Shown piece by piece: positions 35,696 through 44,753 of a stretch of 64,000 nt of DNA. The notes beneath the pieces were generated by a model. The model was not told where the DNA came from. It did no database searches and worked only from the letters and a program-made list of their open reading frames with translations. The DNA lies in NCBI RefSeq assembly GCF_902488535.1, contig NZ_CABTWO010000001.1:1-64000 (forward strand). The letters run 5' to 3'. The position numbers were made by a program, and so were the translations under genes. Numbering within the stretch: the first letter of the stretch is position 1; each line of letters opens with the position of its first letter. The stretch is from an uncultured Mobiluncus sp. (GTDB lineage: Bacteria > Actinomycetota > Actinomycetes > Actinomycetales > Actinomycetaceae).

Positions 35696-35911
35696 TTAGC
35701 CGCCAATCTTGGCAATAGCAGCGCTAATCTTGGCAACGAGTTCACTGCCCCAGCCGGATGCCGCAGCCACAATCGCGGCGATGATGATACCGGCCACAGC
35801 AATCATGCCGGCGTATTCGATAGAGTTCTGGCCTTCTTCGGTTTCGGTCAGCTTGGTCAACTTAACCTGAGCCGCAATCAAAGCGTTATCAATCTTGGAT
35901 TGAATAGACAT
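35696..35911 (-). CDS. flp: Flp-type pilin
   Basis: A 71-residue prepilin. The leader ends EEG, with cleavage by the prepilin peptidase after Gly27; the mature start QNSIEYAGMIAVAGIIIAA has Glu32 at +5 and the Glu-Tyr pair typical of Flp, followed by a hydrophobic assembly helix. The mature subunit is about 44 residues. AAAGGAGAAA lies before the ATG. It lies downstream of the response regulator across 100 bp and upstream of a strong hairpin, an arrangement suited to high expression of the major subunit. Confidence 0.9.
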   Translation of the reverse strand: MSIQSKIDNALIAAQVKLTKLTETEEGQNSIEYAGMIAVAGIIIAAIVAAASGWGSELVAKISAAIAKIGG

Positions 35912-36011
35912 TTTGTTTCTCCTTTTGGTACTAGCGAGTCAACGGTCGTCAACTTCGTTTGCACTTTTATTCTGGCTACGAACCCGCCCCACCTTCTTGG
36001 GGCATTCGCCC

Positions 36012-36659
36012 CTAAAGCGCCCCAACTTCCAAACACGCCAAGTCCACAGAAAAAGCCCGGTCACGCCACACTATGGCGGCTTGATTACGATCATTGACCC
36101 CGATTTTTTTGTACGAGGCGTTCAAGTAGTTCTTTACCGTGCGTTCGGAAAGGAACAGTTCCTTAGCGATTTCTTTGTTGGACATTCCTTGGACCACAAA
36201 ATCCAAAATCTCGGCTTCCCGTTGGCTGACTTCATCGCGGATATCGAAGTGTTCGCTCGCCGCTGCTTTTAGCCCGCGTCCAGCAGTTTTGCTCATCACC
36301 ATGCCCCCGTTCAGGCAGGTTTTAATGACCCCCCCGATTTCTTCAGGAGTGATATCGCCCAGCACGAGGTAACCTGAGGCTCCCCCGCGCATGGCAGCTT
36401 GGATAATGGCGGGTTCTTCGGAATGGGTCACCATGATGATGGGCACTTCGGTGTCATTTTGTTCTAAAACCCCAAGCCCTGACAGTTTCGGCATCCGCAC
36501 ATCCAACAGTGCCAAATCCAGATTCTCACCGCGCAAAATTTCGAGAGCTTGTTCACCGTCTCCAGCTTCCAAAATCTCTATCTGCGGGCAGTATTGACGC
36601 AAAATCGAGATAATGCCAAACCGCATAATGGGGGCATCATCAGCTACTAGTACTTTCAT
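36012..36659 (-). CDS. NarL/LuxR-type response regulator
   Basis: A 215-residue regulator. The receiver domain (1-120) has the acidic pair DD at residues 7-8, phospho-acceptor Asp53 in LLDVRMP, Thr in MVTHSEE and the conserved Lys replaced or shifted near YLVLGD. The C-terminal LuxR helix-turn-helix (about 140-205) reads SQREAEILDFVVQGMSNKEI then LFLSERTVKNYL. GAGGAGG precedes the ATG. It pairs with the histidine kinase that ends 14 bp upstream and sits inside the Tad operon just before flp, so it may control pilin genes. Confidence 0.9.
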   Translation of the reverse strand: MKVLVADDAPIMRFGIISILRQYCPQIEILEAGDGEQALEILRGENLDLALLDVRMPKLSGLGVLEQNDTEVPIIMVTHSEEPAIIQAAMRGGASGYLVLGDITPEEIGGVIKTCLNGGMVMSKTAGRGLKAAASEHFDIRDEVSQREAEILDFVVQGMSNKEIAKELFLSERTVKNYLNASYKKIGVNDRNQAAIVWRDRAFSVDLACLEVGAL

Positions 36660-36673
36660 GAAATCCTCCTCAA

Positions 36674-37861
36674 TTACTCGTCAAGTGGAATTGCCAAAGT
36701 GATTTTTGTGCCGCCCCCACTGTGAGACATGATGTTGACCGACCCTCCCAAGGCGCGGACTCGTTCTTGCATCCCCACCAGACCGAAGTGACCACGCAAG
36801 GCGAGGTTGGCTAGCTTGTCGGTGGGCAGCCCGATACCGTTGTCGATAATGGTCAGGAACAAGGAGTCCTGGTTCTTAACGACTTCGACTCTGACTTCGG
36901 TCGCGTGGGAGTGTCTGCGCACGTTCTCCAGCAGTTCCTGCAGAACTTTCACGACCGCCCACTGGGCATCAGGGTTGATGGGAGGGAGTTTCAGCGGAAT
37001 CGCGGTTTCCACGGAGATGGCGTTATCAGCCCGAAACTGCTCGACAGCCAGAACCAAAGTTTCCCGAAAATCCTGCTGCGAGAGGGTGCGCAGACCGGTG
37101 AGCACCTCCCTGGCTTCCCGTGAGGACTGCCGGCAGGCATCGCGAATTGCCTCCATTTGCGGCAAAGCCGCCGAGTTTTCGGCACGTAAAGTTTGCAGGG
37201 TCGCCGCCGCAATCATCTCGGTGCCGTGAACGGTTTTGGCCAAAGAGTCATGCAGTTCACGAGACATTTCCAGACGTTCAGATTGGATTAGGTTGACTTC
37301 ACGTTCATGGGCGGAGCGTTCCATGGCGGCCGACAGGGTCGCGAAGTTGTGGCGAATCACCATCCCCAGCACTTGCCCGAACAATATCAGGGCATACTGC
37401 ACCAGGACTTCTAGGGACACGGTCGCCCCCAACTGGTTAGTGACCAGGAAAATCACTACGATGAACGCCGGTCCCATGAGAAAAGGCAGCAAACCATCTG
37501 AGATCAACATATACAAACTGGCGGACACTGCGGCGTAAATGACCAGGTAGGCGCTCCAACCATCGTTGCCTTGGATAATGCTCAAACCCATCAGGGTCAA
37601 AATCGCGTCGCAAACCTGCCAACGGCGCAAAGACTGAACCATCAGCCGATTGCGTCGGCTGCGCCACAACAGCACAAAATTTAGCCCGGCCAAAGCCAGG
37701 AAAGCCGCCCACACCTGTAGCGGTTTCGGCTCCGGGTTCGCCACCAGACAAATCCCTAGCAGCACCACTCGCACATCCAATGCAATCAAGATGGGACCGC
37801 GCAGCATCAGATTGCGCAGCTGCTCCTGCAGGTTGCCGTTGGTGCTAACCCAAGAAGGCAT
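36674..37861 (-). CDS. NarL-type sensor histidine kinase
   Basis: A 395-residue membrane kinase with about six hydrophobic spans in the first 175 residues and no large extracellular domain. The HisKA_3 dimerisation box has the phospho-His in SRELHDSLAKTVHG; the ATP-binding domain has ENVRRHSHATEV, DNGIGLP and GLVGMQERVRALGG. Partner of the response regulator that follows. The start is uncertain: the ATG at 37861 lies inside the end of tadC with only a weak AAAGCGG before it, and an in-frame GTG at 37870 or an ATG at 37903 are also possible. The stimulus is unknown. Confidence 0.85.
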   Translation of the reverse strand: MPSWVSTNGNLQEQLRNLMLRGPILIALDVRVVLLGICLVANPEPKPLQVWAAFLALAGLNFVLLWRSRRNRLMVQSLRRWQVCDAILTLMGLSIIQGNDGWSAYLVIYAAVSASLYMLISDGLLPFLMGPAFIVVIFLVTNQLGATVSLEVLVQYALILFGQVLGMVIRHNFATLSAAMERSAHEREVNLIQSERLEMSRELHDSLAKTVHGTEMIAAATLQTLRAENSAALPQMEAIRDACRQSSREAREVLTGLRTLSQQDFRETLVLAVEQFRADNAISVETAIPLKLPPINPDAQWAVVKVLQELLENVRRHSHATEVRVEVVKNQDSLFLTIIDNGIGLPTDKLANLALRGHFGLVGMQERVRALGGSVNIMSHSGGGTKITLAIPLDE

Positions 37862-38747
37862 TGAAAGCACCGCTTTGCAAAATCGGCAGGAACAGGGAGG
37901 CAAACATCAGCACGACCGCACCAGGAACCACCAGGACGGTAGCAATTAATGAAACTTTTGCGGTAGCCCGCCCGGCTTGACGCCGTACCTGCGCCGCATG
38001 ATCACGACGGACCTCTACCGCGATGGATGTCAAGGCATCCGACAGCTGTACACCCAGTTCCTCAGCTTGCAGGATTGCGGTCACGAAGGAATCCATCGAG
38101 TCGGAAGGAACCCGCTCCCGCATGGAACTGAAGGCTTGCCGCCGCGGGATTCCCACCCCCATTTCATAGAGAACGGTGGAGAGTTCTTCGGCCAGCGGCC
38201 CGTCATAGAACTGAGTGACGGTCTGGATGGATTTACGGAAAGACATCCCTGAAGACACCGTTACCCCCAGCACATCTAGGAAATCCGGCAAACTGGATTC
38301 AACTTCGGCACGCCGGTCCTTTGCCGAGAGCAAAATCCAAATCCACATCCACTCCGCCAAACCAATCCCAAAAATGGCCGCCATCAAAACGTTACCTTGG
38401 ATCAAGAAAGGCACGGCGACCAGCACAGCGACCACGATGAAACCGGAGTGGCGCTGAATAAACAGCGAGGGAGTCAAGCCTTCAGGATGCCCGGCCGCAT
38501 CGAGAGTACGAATCAACAGGCGACGGCGCGACGGAGGATACAGGAACCCCAACCCCCCTTGTGCGACTTTCCCAATCCGGTCGATGACCGCTTCAAAAGC
38601 ACGAAACGCTTTCTTTTGAGCGGTAGGAGCGGCCTCCACCGACTGATCGACCTTGGTGACGGTGATGATACGCAAAGACCATGCGGCCAGCAAGAACAGC
38701 ATCGAGGCCAGGACTGGGGCGAGGATGGGAAAGAATGTGAGCATCAA
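37845..38747 (-). CDS. tadC: Tad pilus inner-membrane protein TadC (type II secretion F family)
   Basis: A 300-residue polytopic protein of the T2SF fold with hydrophobic spans at the N terminus, in the middle (about 105-140) and at the C terminus. The core helix bundle shows LPDFLDVLGVTVSSGMSF and ILQAEELGVQLSDAL, typical of TadB/TadC. Its ATG overlaps tadB by four bases. Together with TadB it forms the platform on which the CpaF ATPase acts. The C terminus overlaps the histidine kinase start. The assignment as TadC rather than TadB rests on gene order. Confidence 0.87.
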   Translation of the reverse strand: MMLTFFPILAPVLASMLFLLAAWSLRIITVTKVDQSVEAAPTAQKKAFRAFEAVIDRIGKVAQGGLGFLYPPSRRRLLIRTLDAAGHPEGLTPSLFIQRHSGFIVVAVLVAVPFLIQGNVLMAAIFGIGLAEWMWIWILLSAKDRRAEVESSLPDFLDVLGVTVSSGMSFRKSIQTVTQFYDGPLAEELSTVLYEMGVGIPRRQAFSSMRERVPSDSMDSFVTAILQAEELGVQLSDALTSIAVEVRRDHAAQVRRQAGRATAKVSLIATVLVVPGAVVLMFASLFLPILQSGAFNAFLG

Positions 38748-39673
38748 ACTTTCACCTTCGCTAACTTGGACATCAACCAGATTCCGGCGGCAATCATGGT
38801 TCCTCCGACCGCCGCCGCGATACGTCCCGTATCCGTATGCAGCAACTCATCAATGGAAGAACCGGAGGCCGAGGCGATGGCGATGGGTGCCAGGATACCG
38901 ATAGCAGCGACCATGTAGCCGGAGAATCTGGCTCCGGAAGTCGCGGTCAGGGCTTCTCGCGCCAGCTCTTTGCGGTCCTCCAATGTGGCAGCAATATCGG
39001 TCAGGGCGGAAACCAGCTTGCCCCCGACTCTCGATTGAATCACCACGGTTTGAATCAGAACCGACACCTCCCGAGAGGGGTTGCGGTCGCGCAGTTCCGT
39101 CAAGGCTTGCTGCAGGGTCACGCCCATTTCTAAAGAATGCACGGCTTGGGCAAACTCCTCGGAAGCCGGCTTGGACATTTCGGTGGAAACCATCTGCATC
39201 CCCCGCTGAATGGACAACCCCGAAGACGTCGCATTCGCGAGGATCCGTGCCACCTGCGGAAGCTGGCCGATGAGGCGAGCCAGGCGTTTCTCGTGCTGAT
39301 TGGACAGCCATGACTTGAATCCGAAAGGAATCAGGAACAGAACCACCGCCCCGGCCACCATTCCGGCCAGACGAAACGCCAGGTAAGATGCCAGTAATGT
39401 GACTGCCATCAAGGCGAGGACGACACTGAGCGCCGAAAGGCTGATGTTGGTGGCGCGAAGGTAAACCCCCAGTCGCGTTCCCGGGCGAGACGCCGCAAAA
39501 CCTTTTTCCAGTCGAGTCCACAGGCCGTTGCGGGTTCCCCCTTTGTCGGCATTCAGCAGGTCGGTGAGTTCCGCGTTGCGCAGACGGTAGTTGCGCCAGT
39601 AGGTCAGTGTTAGTGTCAAGAGGATGCAAAAACACAGCGCGACCAGCTCAACTAGCGAAGAACTCGACATCAC
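38744..39673 (-). CDS. tadB: Tad pilus inner-membrane protein TadB (type II secretion F family)
   Basis: A 309-residue T2SF-type membrane protein. N-terminal spans are followed by the cytoplasmic helical domain with IGQLPQVARILANATSSGLS, EMGVTLQQALTELRDRNPS and VIQSRVGGKLVSAL, and two spans near the C terminus. Four-base overlaps with cpaF before it and tadC after it show tight coupling. It is expected to sit in the platform complex that feeds Flp subunits into the growing fibre. Confidence 0.88.
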   Translation of the reverse strand: MMSSSSLVELVALCFCILLTLTLTYWRNYRLRNAELTDLLNADKGGTRNGLWTRLEKGFAASRPGTRLGVYLRATNISLSALSVVLALMAVTLLASYLAFRLAGMVAGAVVLFLIPFGFKSWLSNQHEKRLARLIGQLPQVARILANATSSGLSIQRGMQMVSTEMSKPASEEFAQAVHSLEMGVTLQQALTELRDRNPSREVSVLIQTVVIQSRVGGKLVSALTDIAATLEDRKELAREALTATSGARFSGYMVAAIGILAPIAIASASGSSIDELLHTDTGRIAAAVGGTMIAAGIWLMSKLAKVKV

Positions 39674-40968
39674 TTTTTCCTCCGCAAGAACTCGGTGGGG
39701 ACGCTGAGGCCCTTGACACGGATGGCCTCCACGTAGCTTTCCGGGAGCGGGAAATATTCAAAGTGACCCGGTTCATCACCCACCGGATCTGCGTCATAGA
39801 CGTATTTGGCGATGGTCGAAACCTGATAGTTTTCCCGGTGTTTTGACAACAGAGCGGAAATCTCGGCGACGTGACGGTAGCCCTCTACCGAGCGCGTCAA
39901 CTGCACGATGATGTTCAGAGCCGTATTAATTTGGTCACGCAGGGTGTCAACCGGCAACTCCAGCTCGCTCATCGAGGCCAAAGTTTCCAGACGCACCAAC
40001 GCATCCTCCGCACTGTTGGCGTGGACGGTGGTCAGGGAGCCTTCGTGGCCCGTGTTCATCGCCTGGAGCATATCCATCGCCTCGGCACCACGAACCTCAC
40101 CTACGACAATTCGGTCGGGGCGCATCCGCAGGGCGTTTTTCACCAGGTCACGAATGGTGACCTCACCTTCCCCCTCGATGTTGGCGGGGCGGGACTCCAG
40201 CCGCACCACGTGGGCCTGCTGGAGGGATAGTTCCGCATCGTCCTCAATGGTGATGATGCGTTCAGTTTCGGGGATAGCCCCGGACAAGGCGTTGAGGAAG
40301 GTGGTTTTTCCCGTGCCGGTACCGCCGGACACCAGCACGGACAGGCGGGCCTCAACCAGTACCTTCAACAGTTCCATGATGGGCTTATTGATGGATTTTT
40401 TCGTCACTAAGTCCGGCAGTCGGAAGGGCCGGGGGAAACGCCGGATAGTCACCGTAGGTCCGTCCAAAGCCAGGGGGGGAATGATGATGTTGACACGTTC
40501 CCCACCTTCCAACCGGGCGTCGACCATCGGGGAAGATTCGTCGATACGACGGTTTACCGAAGACACAATCCGGTCGATGACCTGGTATAACTGGTCTTCG
40601 TTGCGGAACACAGAAGGGGCACGTTCCAGACGTCCCCGGCGTTCAACAAACACGTCGTTGATTCCGTTGACCATGATTTCGGTAATGCTTCCATCAGCCA
40701 GCAGGGGCTCCAATACCCCCAAACCCACCGCTTCATCGATTATGCGCCGAATCAGGCTGGCACGTTCCCGACTGGAAATAACCGGCCCTTCAGCCGTTAT
40801 CAAACGCAGCAGGACTTTCTCAAGGCGGGCTCGACGCTTGGAGTTATCCAGCTTAAAAATCGTCTCCAAATCGATTTCTTCCAGCAGTCGCTGGCGAAAA
40901 TGCTCCGCGAGCTGAGCGTCACGATCGAGACGCTTCTCATCACTGAAAACACGAGTTGTCAGGGGCAT
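39670..40968 (-). CDS. cpaF: Tad pilus assembly ATPase (CpaF/TadA family)
   Basis: A 432-residue secretion ATPase of the VirB11/type IV superfamily. Walker A is SGGTGTGKTT with Lys221; an Asp box (IITIEDDAEL), Walker B-like RIVVGEVRGAEAMDMLQAMN and the His box TGHEGSLTTVHAN follow. The N-terminal domain with LADGSITEIMVNG is CpaF-like. The ATG at 40968 is chosen because the TadE-like stop lies just before it (TAACTATG); an upstream in-frame start would run through that gene. It powers Flp polymerisation and perhaps retraction from the cytoplasmic face. Confidence 0.93.
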   Translation of the reverse strand: MPLTTRVFSDEKRLDRDAQLAEHFRQRLLEEIDLETIFKLDNSKRRARLEKVLLRLITAEGPVISSRERASLIRRIIDEAVGLGVLEPLLADGSITEIMVNGINDVFVERRGRLERAPSVFRNEDQLYQVIDRIVSSVNRRIDESSPMVDARLEGGERVNIIIPPLALDGPTVTIRRFPRPFRLPDLVTKKSINKPIMELLKVLVEARLSVLVSGGTGTGKTTFLNALSGAIPETERIITIEDDAELSLQQAHVVRLESRPANIEGEGEVTIRDLVKNALRMRPDRIVVGEVRGAEAMDMLQAMNTGHEGSLTTVHANSAEDALVRLETLASMSELELPVDTLRDQINTALNIIVQLTRSVEGYRHVAEISALLSKHRENYQVSTIAKYVYDADPVGDEPGHFEYFPLPESYVEAIRVKGLSVPTEFLRRKK

Positions 40969-40970
40969 AG

Positions 40971-41348
40971 TTACCGGGGTTCTTTCGGGAAAATAGCTCG
41001 CTGGGTGATTTGGGTGTGGGCAAAAGTCAGGCTCGGCAACCCCACCGGCACCGAAGTCGTGACTTCCGCGCAGGTACCCAGACATCCCGGCACGGAACCC
41101 CCGGTAGATAGGTTCACGATACGCAACCAATCCGGTGTGGATTCTTGGGCTGCCATGCTGGCGGACTGGCCGAGCATCTGCGCCCGGGCAGCATCACGAG
41201 CGGCCTGTTGCGTGGCACCCACTGCGGAACCGATGTAGAGGCCTTCCGCCAACAGTGCCGTAAAGAAAATCACCACAATCGAAATGCCCACCAGCTCTAC
41301 CGAGTTGGAGCCTCGTTCGTTTTTCATCCACTGCATCAGGGCTTTCAT
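40971..41348 (-). CDS. TadE-like pseudopilin
   Basis: A 125-residue protein with a class III prepilin N terminus: probable cleavage after Gly13, SNSVELVGISIVVIFFTALL with Glu18 at +5, and one hydrophobic helix. The short outer domain holds two cysteines (PGCLGTC). The post-helix segment QQAARDAARAQ is the usual TadE pattern. It overlaps its neighbour by four bases and lies 2 bp before cpaF. Probably a minor pilin of the Tad apparatus processed by the peptidase at 32223. Confidence 0.82.
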   Translation of the reverse strand: MKALMQWMKNERGSNSVELVGISIVVIFFTALLAEGLYIGSAVGATQQAARDAARAQMLGQSASMAAQESTPDWLRIVNLSTGGSVPGCLGTCAEVTTSVPVGLPSLTFAHTQITQRAIFPKEPR

Positions 41349-41716
41349 TGCGTTTCCTCCCCTACAACCTGGGCCGTGTAGCTCACGTCATCCAACAAGT
41401 TCGCGGCCGGGCCCGGGGTCCGCAGAAACACCGTCACCGTGTCCGAACCCCACGAGGCTCGCGGAGCAGCGTCCCAAAAGCTCGGCACCCACTGGTCAAT
41501 CTTTGCGTTGACCTGGGCCACGCTGGCGCCGCGGGCATGCAACCGGGCGCCTTCTTCGGCGGCGGTATAAGCAATGTAGTGGGAAACTCCCCAGAGCAAC
41601 ATTTGTGCACACACCACCAGCAGTCCCAACAGGACCACGATGGCCATCGTGCCTTCCACGGTCGCTTGACCGCTTTCTTTCACGAGTTTTCTTTCCACAA
41701 TCTCCCCCTTAATCAT
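41345..41716 (-). CDS. TadE-like pseudopilin
   Basis: A 123-residue protein with a prepilin-type N terminus: probable cleavage after Gly16, QATVEGTMAIVVLLGLLVV with Glu21 at +5, and a single hydrophobic helix. YTAAEEGARLHARGAS after the helix is typical of TadE proteins. No cysteines are seen in the outer part, unlike the next pseudopilin. It overlaps cpaE by four bases on one side and the second TadE-like gene by four on the other. Confidence 0.82.
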   Translation of the reverse strand: MIKGEIVERKLVKESGQATVEGTMAIVVLLGLLVVCAQMLLWGVSHYIAYTAAEEGARLHARGASVAQVNAKIDQWVPSFWDAAPRASWGSDTVTVFLRTPGPAANLLDDVSYTAQVVGEETQ

Positions 41717-42993
41717 TGTTTTTTCTCTTTTTCTTTCGTGCCAAATTTCTTTAAAGCCCGCCTCCCGTGGCTTTTATTCGCCCCATCTTCCTTGACTTCC
41801 TGAGGATTCTTCGCGAGCTTCGTTTGCTTGCGTCGTTCCCTCCGGGAGCTCAGCTCGGTGAGAATTCGTTGGGATTCCCACATTCCGCGATAGATAGAGT
41901 CCCATCCGCTGGTTTTGGCTTCCAACAGGTTCGAGGTGTTGAGGTAAGTCTCAATGTTGCCCGACTCGTTGGTGACAGAAACCGTATTCAGGCCGGTCAT
42001 TTTGCTGCCCAGTTCGGGCTGGATTTCCGTCTTCTTAGTAGCCCGGTTGAACAGCAGCCGGGGAGCCGCCGACCCCAAACTCAACTCCAGACGCTCAAAA
42101 TCGTTGAGTGTATTGCGCACATTCCGCACCGCCGCCAGCTCCGGGCTGGTCACGAGGGTGACTTCATCAGCGGTTTCGATAGCTACCGCGACCAAATCCC
42201 ACAACCGCGAGCCGCAATCCACCACCACCAGGTCATAGTTGAAACGCAGCGCAGAGAGAATCAGCTGCAAGTCACGTTCGTCAATGTTTTCGACTTGTTC
42301 GACATCCTTGGGAGCGGCAATCAGGTCAATGCCACATTCCAGTTTGTGCACCACTTCGGCAATGCTCCGTCCGGACAATTCTTCCGAAATTTCCGCCAAA
42401 TCAACGATGCTGCGCCGGGGCAGAGCCGCGCAGTAGGCCGCCAAATCGCCCTTGTACAGGTCCAAATCCACCAGGCAAGTGCGCACGTGGGCGGCCCAAA
42501 ACCGAGCGAACAACGTGGCGTGCAAACTGGTTCCCACCCCGCCTTTGGCTCCAAAGAACACTTCCAAATGTCCTGCAGTCTCGGTTTTCATTTCGGTGGG
42601 TTCCAGGCGCCGATTGAGGGTGTTGAGCCGACTGATGACCCGCTCCAGTTTGGCTACGTATTCTTCCAGGCTGGGGTTGGCCGAGACGACTTCCGACAAC
42701 CCCGCGGTCATTGCATCGTTTACCGTGATGGATTCTTGGTCGTCCGTAATCAACACCACCGGGGAAAGCGCGTCCTCGTGGTGGACTTCCTTTACGCCTT
42801 CAATCCAGGTAAAGCCTTCCAATCGGGTGGAAACAAGTACGACCTTTACGCTGGAGTCGCGTTTACGTAACCGGCGATAGTCGCCCAGAGTCGTGCTGTA
42901 GCTCACCTCTTCAAACAATCCGGTTTCCACCAAAGTGGCCTGAATCTGGGTAATTTCCTCTAAATTTGAGCTGATAATGTGAGCGTCGCTCAT
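41713..42993 (-). CDS. cpaE: Tad pilus localisation ATPase CpaE/TadZ
   Basis: A 426-residue protein. Residues 1-130 form a receiver-like domain (atypical, as in TadZ); a ParA/MinD-type ATPase follows with the deviant Walker A GAKGGVGTS at 148-156 (Lys150), DLDLYKGDLA, and VVVDCGSRLWD. The C-terminal 60 residues are very Lys/Arg/Glu-rich. TadZ proteins mark the pole or site where the Tad machine assembles. Four-base overlaps join it to cpaB and to the first TadE-like gene. Confidence 0.88.
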   Translation of the reverse strand: MSDAHIISSNLEEITQIQATLVETGLFEEVSYSTTLGDYRRLRKRDSSVKVVLVSTRLEGFTWIEGVKEVHHEDALSPVVLITDDQESITVNDAMTAGLSEVVSANPSLEEYVAKLERVISRLNTLNRRLEPTEMKTETAGHLEVFFGAKGGVGTSLHATLFARFWAAHVRTCLVDLDLYKGDLAAYCAALPRRSIVDLAEISEELSGRSIAEVVHKLECGIDLIAAPKDVEQVENIDERDLQLILSALRFNYDLVVVDCGSRLWDLVAVAIETADEVTLVTSPELAAVRNVRNTLNDFERLELSLGSAAPRLLFNRATKKTEIQPELGSKMTGLNTVSVTNESGNIETYLNTSNLLEAKTSGWDSIYRGMWESQRILTELSSRRERRKQTKLAKNPQEVKEDGANKSHGRRALKKFGTKEKEKKQ

Positions 42994-43727
42994 TTTCCTT
43001 CTCCTGACTGCGCTGGACCAGGTCCCCCAGACGGTTTTGCAGCAGCGTTAGGGAACTGTAGCGGATTGGATTGGCCTTGGTCGCCGCGGCCGCGCAACGC
43101 TAACCGGACTTCTTCACCGAAACTTTCCGCATAAGCCAGAGCCAAAGACTGGTCCACGGGAAGAGCGAACGTCACCGGGACTTTATCGTTTTTCGCGAAG
43201 CCTTGCTCGTCTTCTTTCTTTACCGTGGTGGGTACTCCCACCTCAACTACCAGCGCGTTTTCGACCCAAACTTTGGATTGGCGATTCACCCCGTTCTGTT
43301 CTTGGGTGGTGGCGATGATGTCCACCCGGTCTCCGGAGCGAATCTTGCCGGCCACACCGGTTTCCGCATCCACCATCATGGCGATTTCGCGGTAATCCGG
43401 TTCTACCGTGGGGGCTTTGATCACCATGCCCTCCTGCAGGGTGGTTCCTTTCGCGTAGTCTCCGGAGGCAACCATGCCCTGTACTTGGCTTTTACTCAGC
43501 AGGGTACTGGCAGAAATCCATTTCTTCGGGCGTTTTTCGATTTTCACATCCCCCGGGGTGATGGGCGCCAGTTCTTTGATGTCTTTCGCCAGCACCACCA
43601 CGTCCACTTCCGGCCCCACTCGGGAATCAATTTCTTTGACATACAGAAAGATGGACACGAAAAGCGCGATGGCCGCCACAATGGTGGCCAACAGCAGGAT
43701 GACACCGCGTCTTTGTCTGGAATTCAT
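42990..43727 (-). CDS. cpaB: Flp pilus assembly protein CpaB/RcpC-like (SAF domain)
   Basis: A 245-residue single-span protein: an N-terminal anchor (about 8-28) then a SAF-type domain with VVVLAKDIKELAPITPGDV, a KGTTLQEGMVI turn, and a second half with SGDRVDIIATT and VTFALPVDQSLALAYA. In diderm bacteria CpaB/RcpC helps modify or stabilise pili at the wall; here it would face the cell wall. It overlaps the preceding zinc-ribbon gene and cpaE by four bases each. Confidence 0.87.
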   Translation of the reverse strand: MNSRQRRGVILLLATIVAAIALFVSIFLYVKEIDSRVGPEVDVVVLAKDIKELAPITPGDVKIEKRPKKWISASTLLSKSQVQGMVASGDYAKGTTLQEGMVIKAPTVEPDYREIAMMVDAETGVAGKIRSGDRVDIIATTQEQNGVNRQSKVWVENALVVEVGVPTTVKKEDEQGFAKNDKVPVTFALPVDQSLALAYAESFGEEVRLALRGRGDQGQSNPLQFPNAAAKPSGGPGPAQSGEGK

Positions 43728-44569
43728 AAAGCCTCCAAGCTTTGCTTCGTCTCATCGGGTTCAGGGCTGGATTCACCGGCAAATCCGCAGTTTGCACAGA
43801 TGTTGCCCACCACGTATTGTTCGCAACGCTGGCATTGTCGGGGTTTGATGTTGTTTTTGAGGGCCTTGCGGATGGCGTCAACCGATTCGTTGGTCCAGCT
43901 CGCCTCCACCCAGTGTTTGCCTTGGCGTTGACCCCAGGCGGAATCCTTCGGTACGGCTTGTAAGGTGAAGTGGGTGTGTGCGGGGAACATTTCTAAGGGA
44001 ACGTTATCTTCCGGGTTCCAGGTTCGCGCTTCTATGCTGATTCCGTCGGGGTGGGCGCTCCACTTGGCGGCAGTGATTTTTTCCACACTCCCCGCATTCA
44101 CGTCTGCCTCGAAAACGCTGCTTTTCGCGAGGGATTGCAGCATCTGCGACAGTGAGGGTCGAGGCTGGTTCAGGGAAAAAACCGAACTCAGGAGGAAACG
44201 AGTCTCGATAAATGGGTCAATTACGTCAACTATTGCTTGCCCTAAAACGTGAAAACGCGGCTCCACAAGTGAGTTAATCAGGTACATGGTCAGGGCGCGG
44301 CGCGTGGTGGGGCCGGTGAGGACCACAATCTCAAAAGGAACCTGCAGGACGGTGCGCACCCAGGCGGCTTGCCGGGCAGCTTTGACATCAGGAACAAAAA
44401 CGCTGCAAGGTTGCGGGTCTTGCGATAAGACTTCGAGGTTGTCGAACAGTTCCACCAGGCTATCAGTGTGTCGCACCCCCAGGGAAGGATTTTCGTTCCC
44501 CCAAGTCTCCAACACCTGCAGCATCGTCTCGACCTCACCCTTACCGAACTTCGTCACCGTTTCCGGCAC
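43724..44569 (-). CDS. Unknown protein with C-terminal zinc ribbon, first gene of the Tad run
   Basis: A 281-residue, apparently soluble protein without signal or membrane span. I do not recognise the first 230 residues. The C terminus carries a CxxC...CxxC zinc ribbon (CQRC and CANC, about residues 246-263) and an acidic tail. It overlaps cpaB by four bases, so it is translated with the Tad genes and may regulate or scaffold them; the ribbon suggests nucleic-acid or protein binding. The GTG at 44569 is used here; an ATG at 44524 with GTGAGG before it is equally plausible. Confidence 0.65.
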   Translation of the reverse strand: MPETVTKFGKGEVETMLQVLETWGNENPSLGVRHTDSLVELFDNLEVLSQDPQPCSVFVPDVKAARQAAWVRTVLQVPFEIVVLTGPTTRRALTMYLINSLVEPRFHVLGQAIVDVIDPFIETRFLLSSVFSLNQPRPSLSQMLQSLAKSSVFEADVNAGSVEKITAAKWSAHPDGISIEARTWNPEDNVPLEMFPAHTHFTLQAVPKDSAWGQRQGKHWVEASWTNESVDAIRKALKNNIKPRQCQRCEQYVVGNICANCGFAGESSPEPDETKQSLEAL

Positions 44570-44753
44570 ACCTGCAACAGGGCAAAACGTAGCAAGCCTT
44601 CGAAAATTTTTTGACAGCTACAGGTTAAAGAAAAGTAAGCAATATCAGACGAACCTTAAAACACGAGGTCAAATAGCTATTTGCGAGGAGGATTTGTTTC
44701 AAAGGGTGAACACTGGCGGAGCCAGAGCTCCGGCCCGGTGCCGGGAAAATAAA

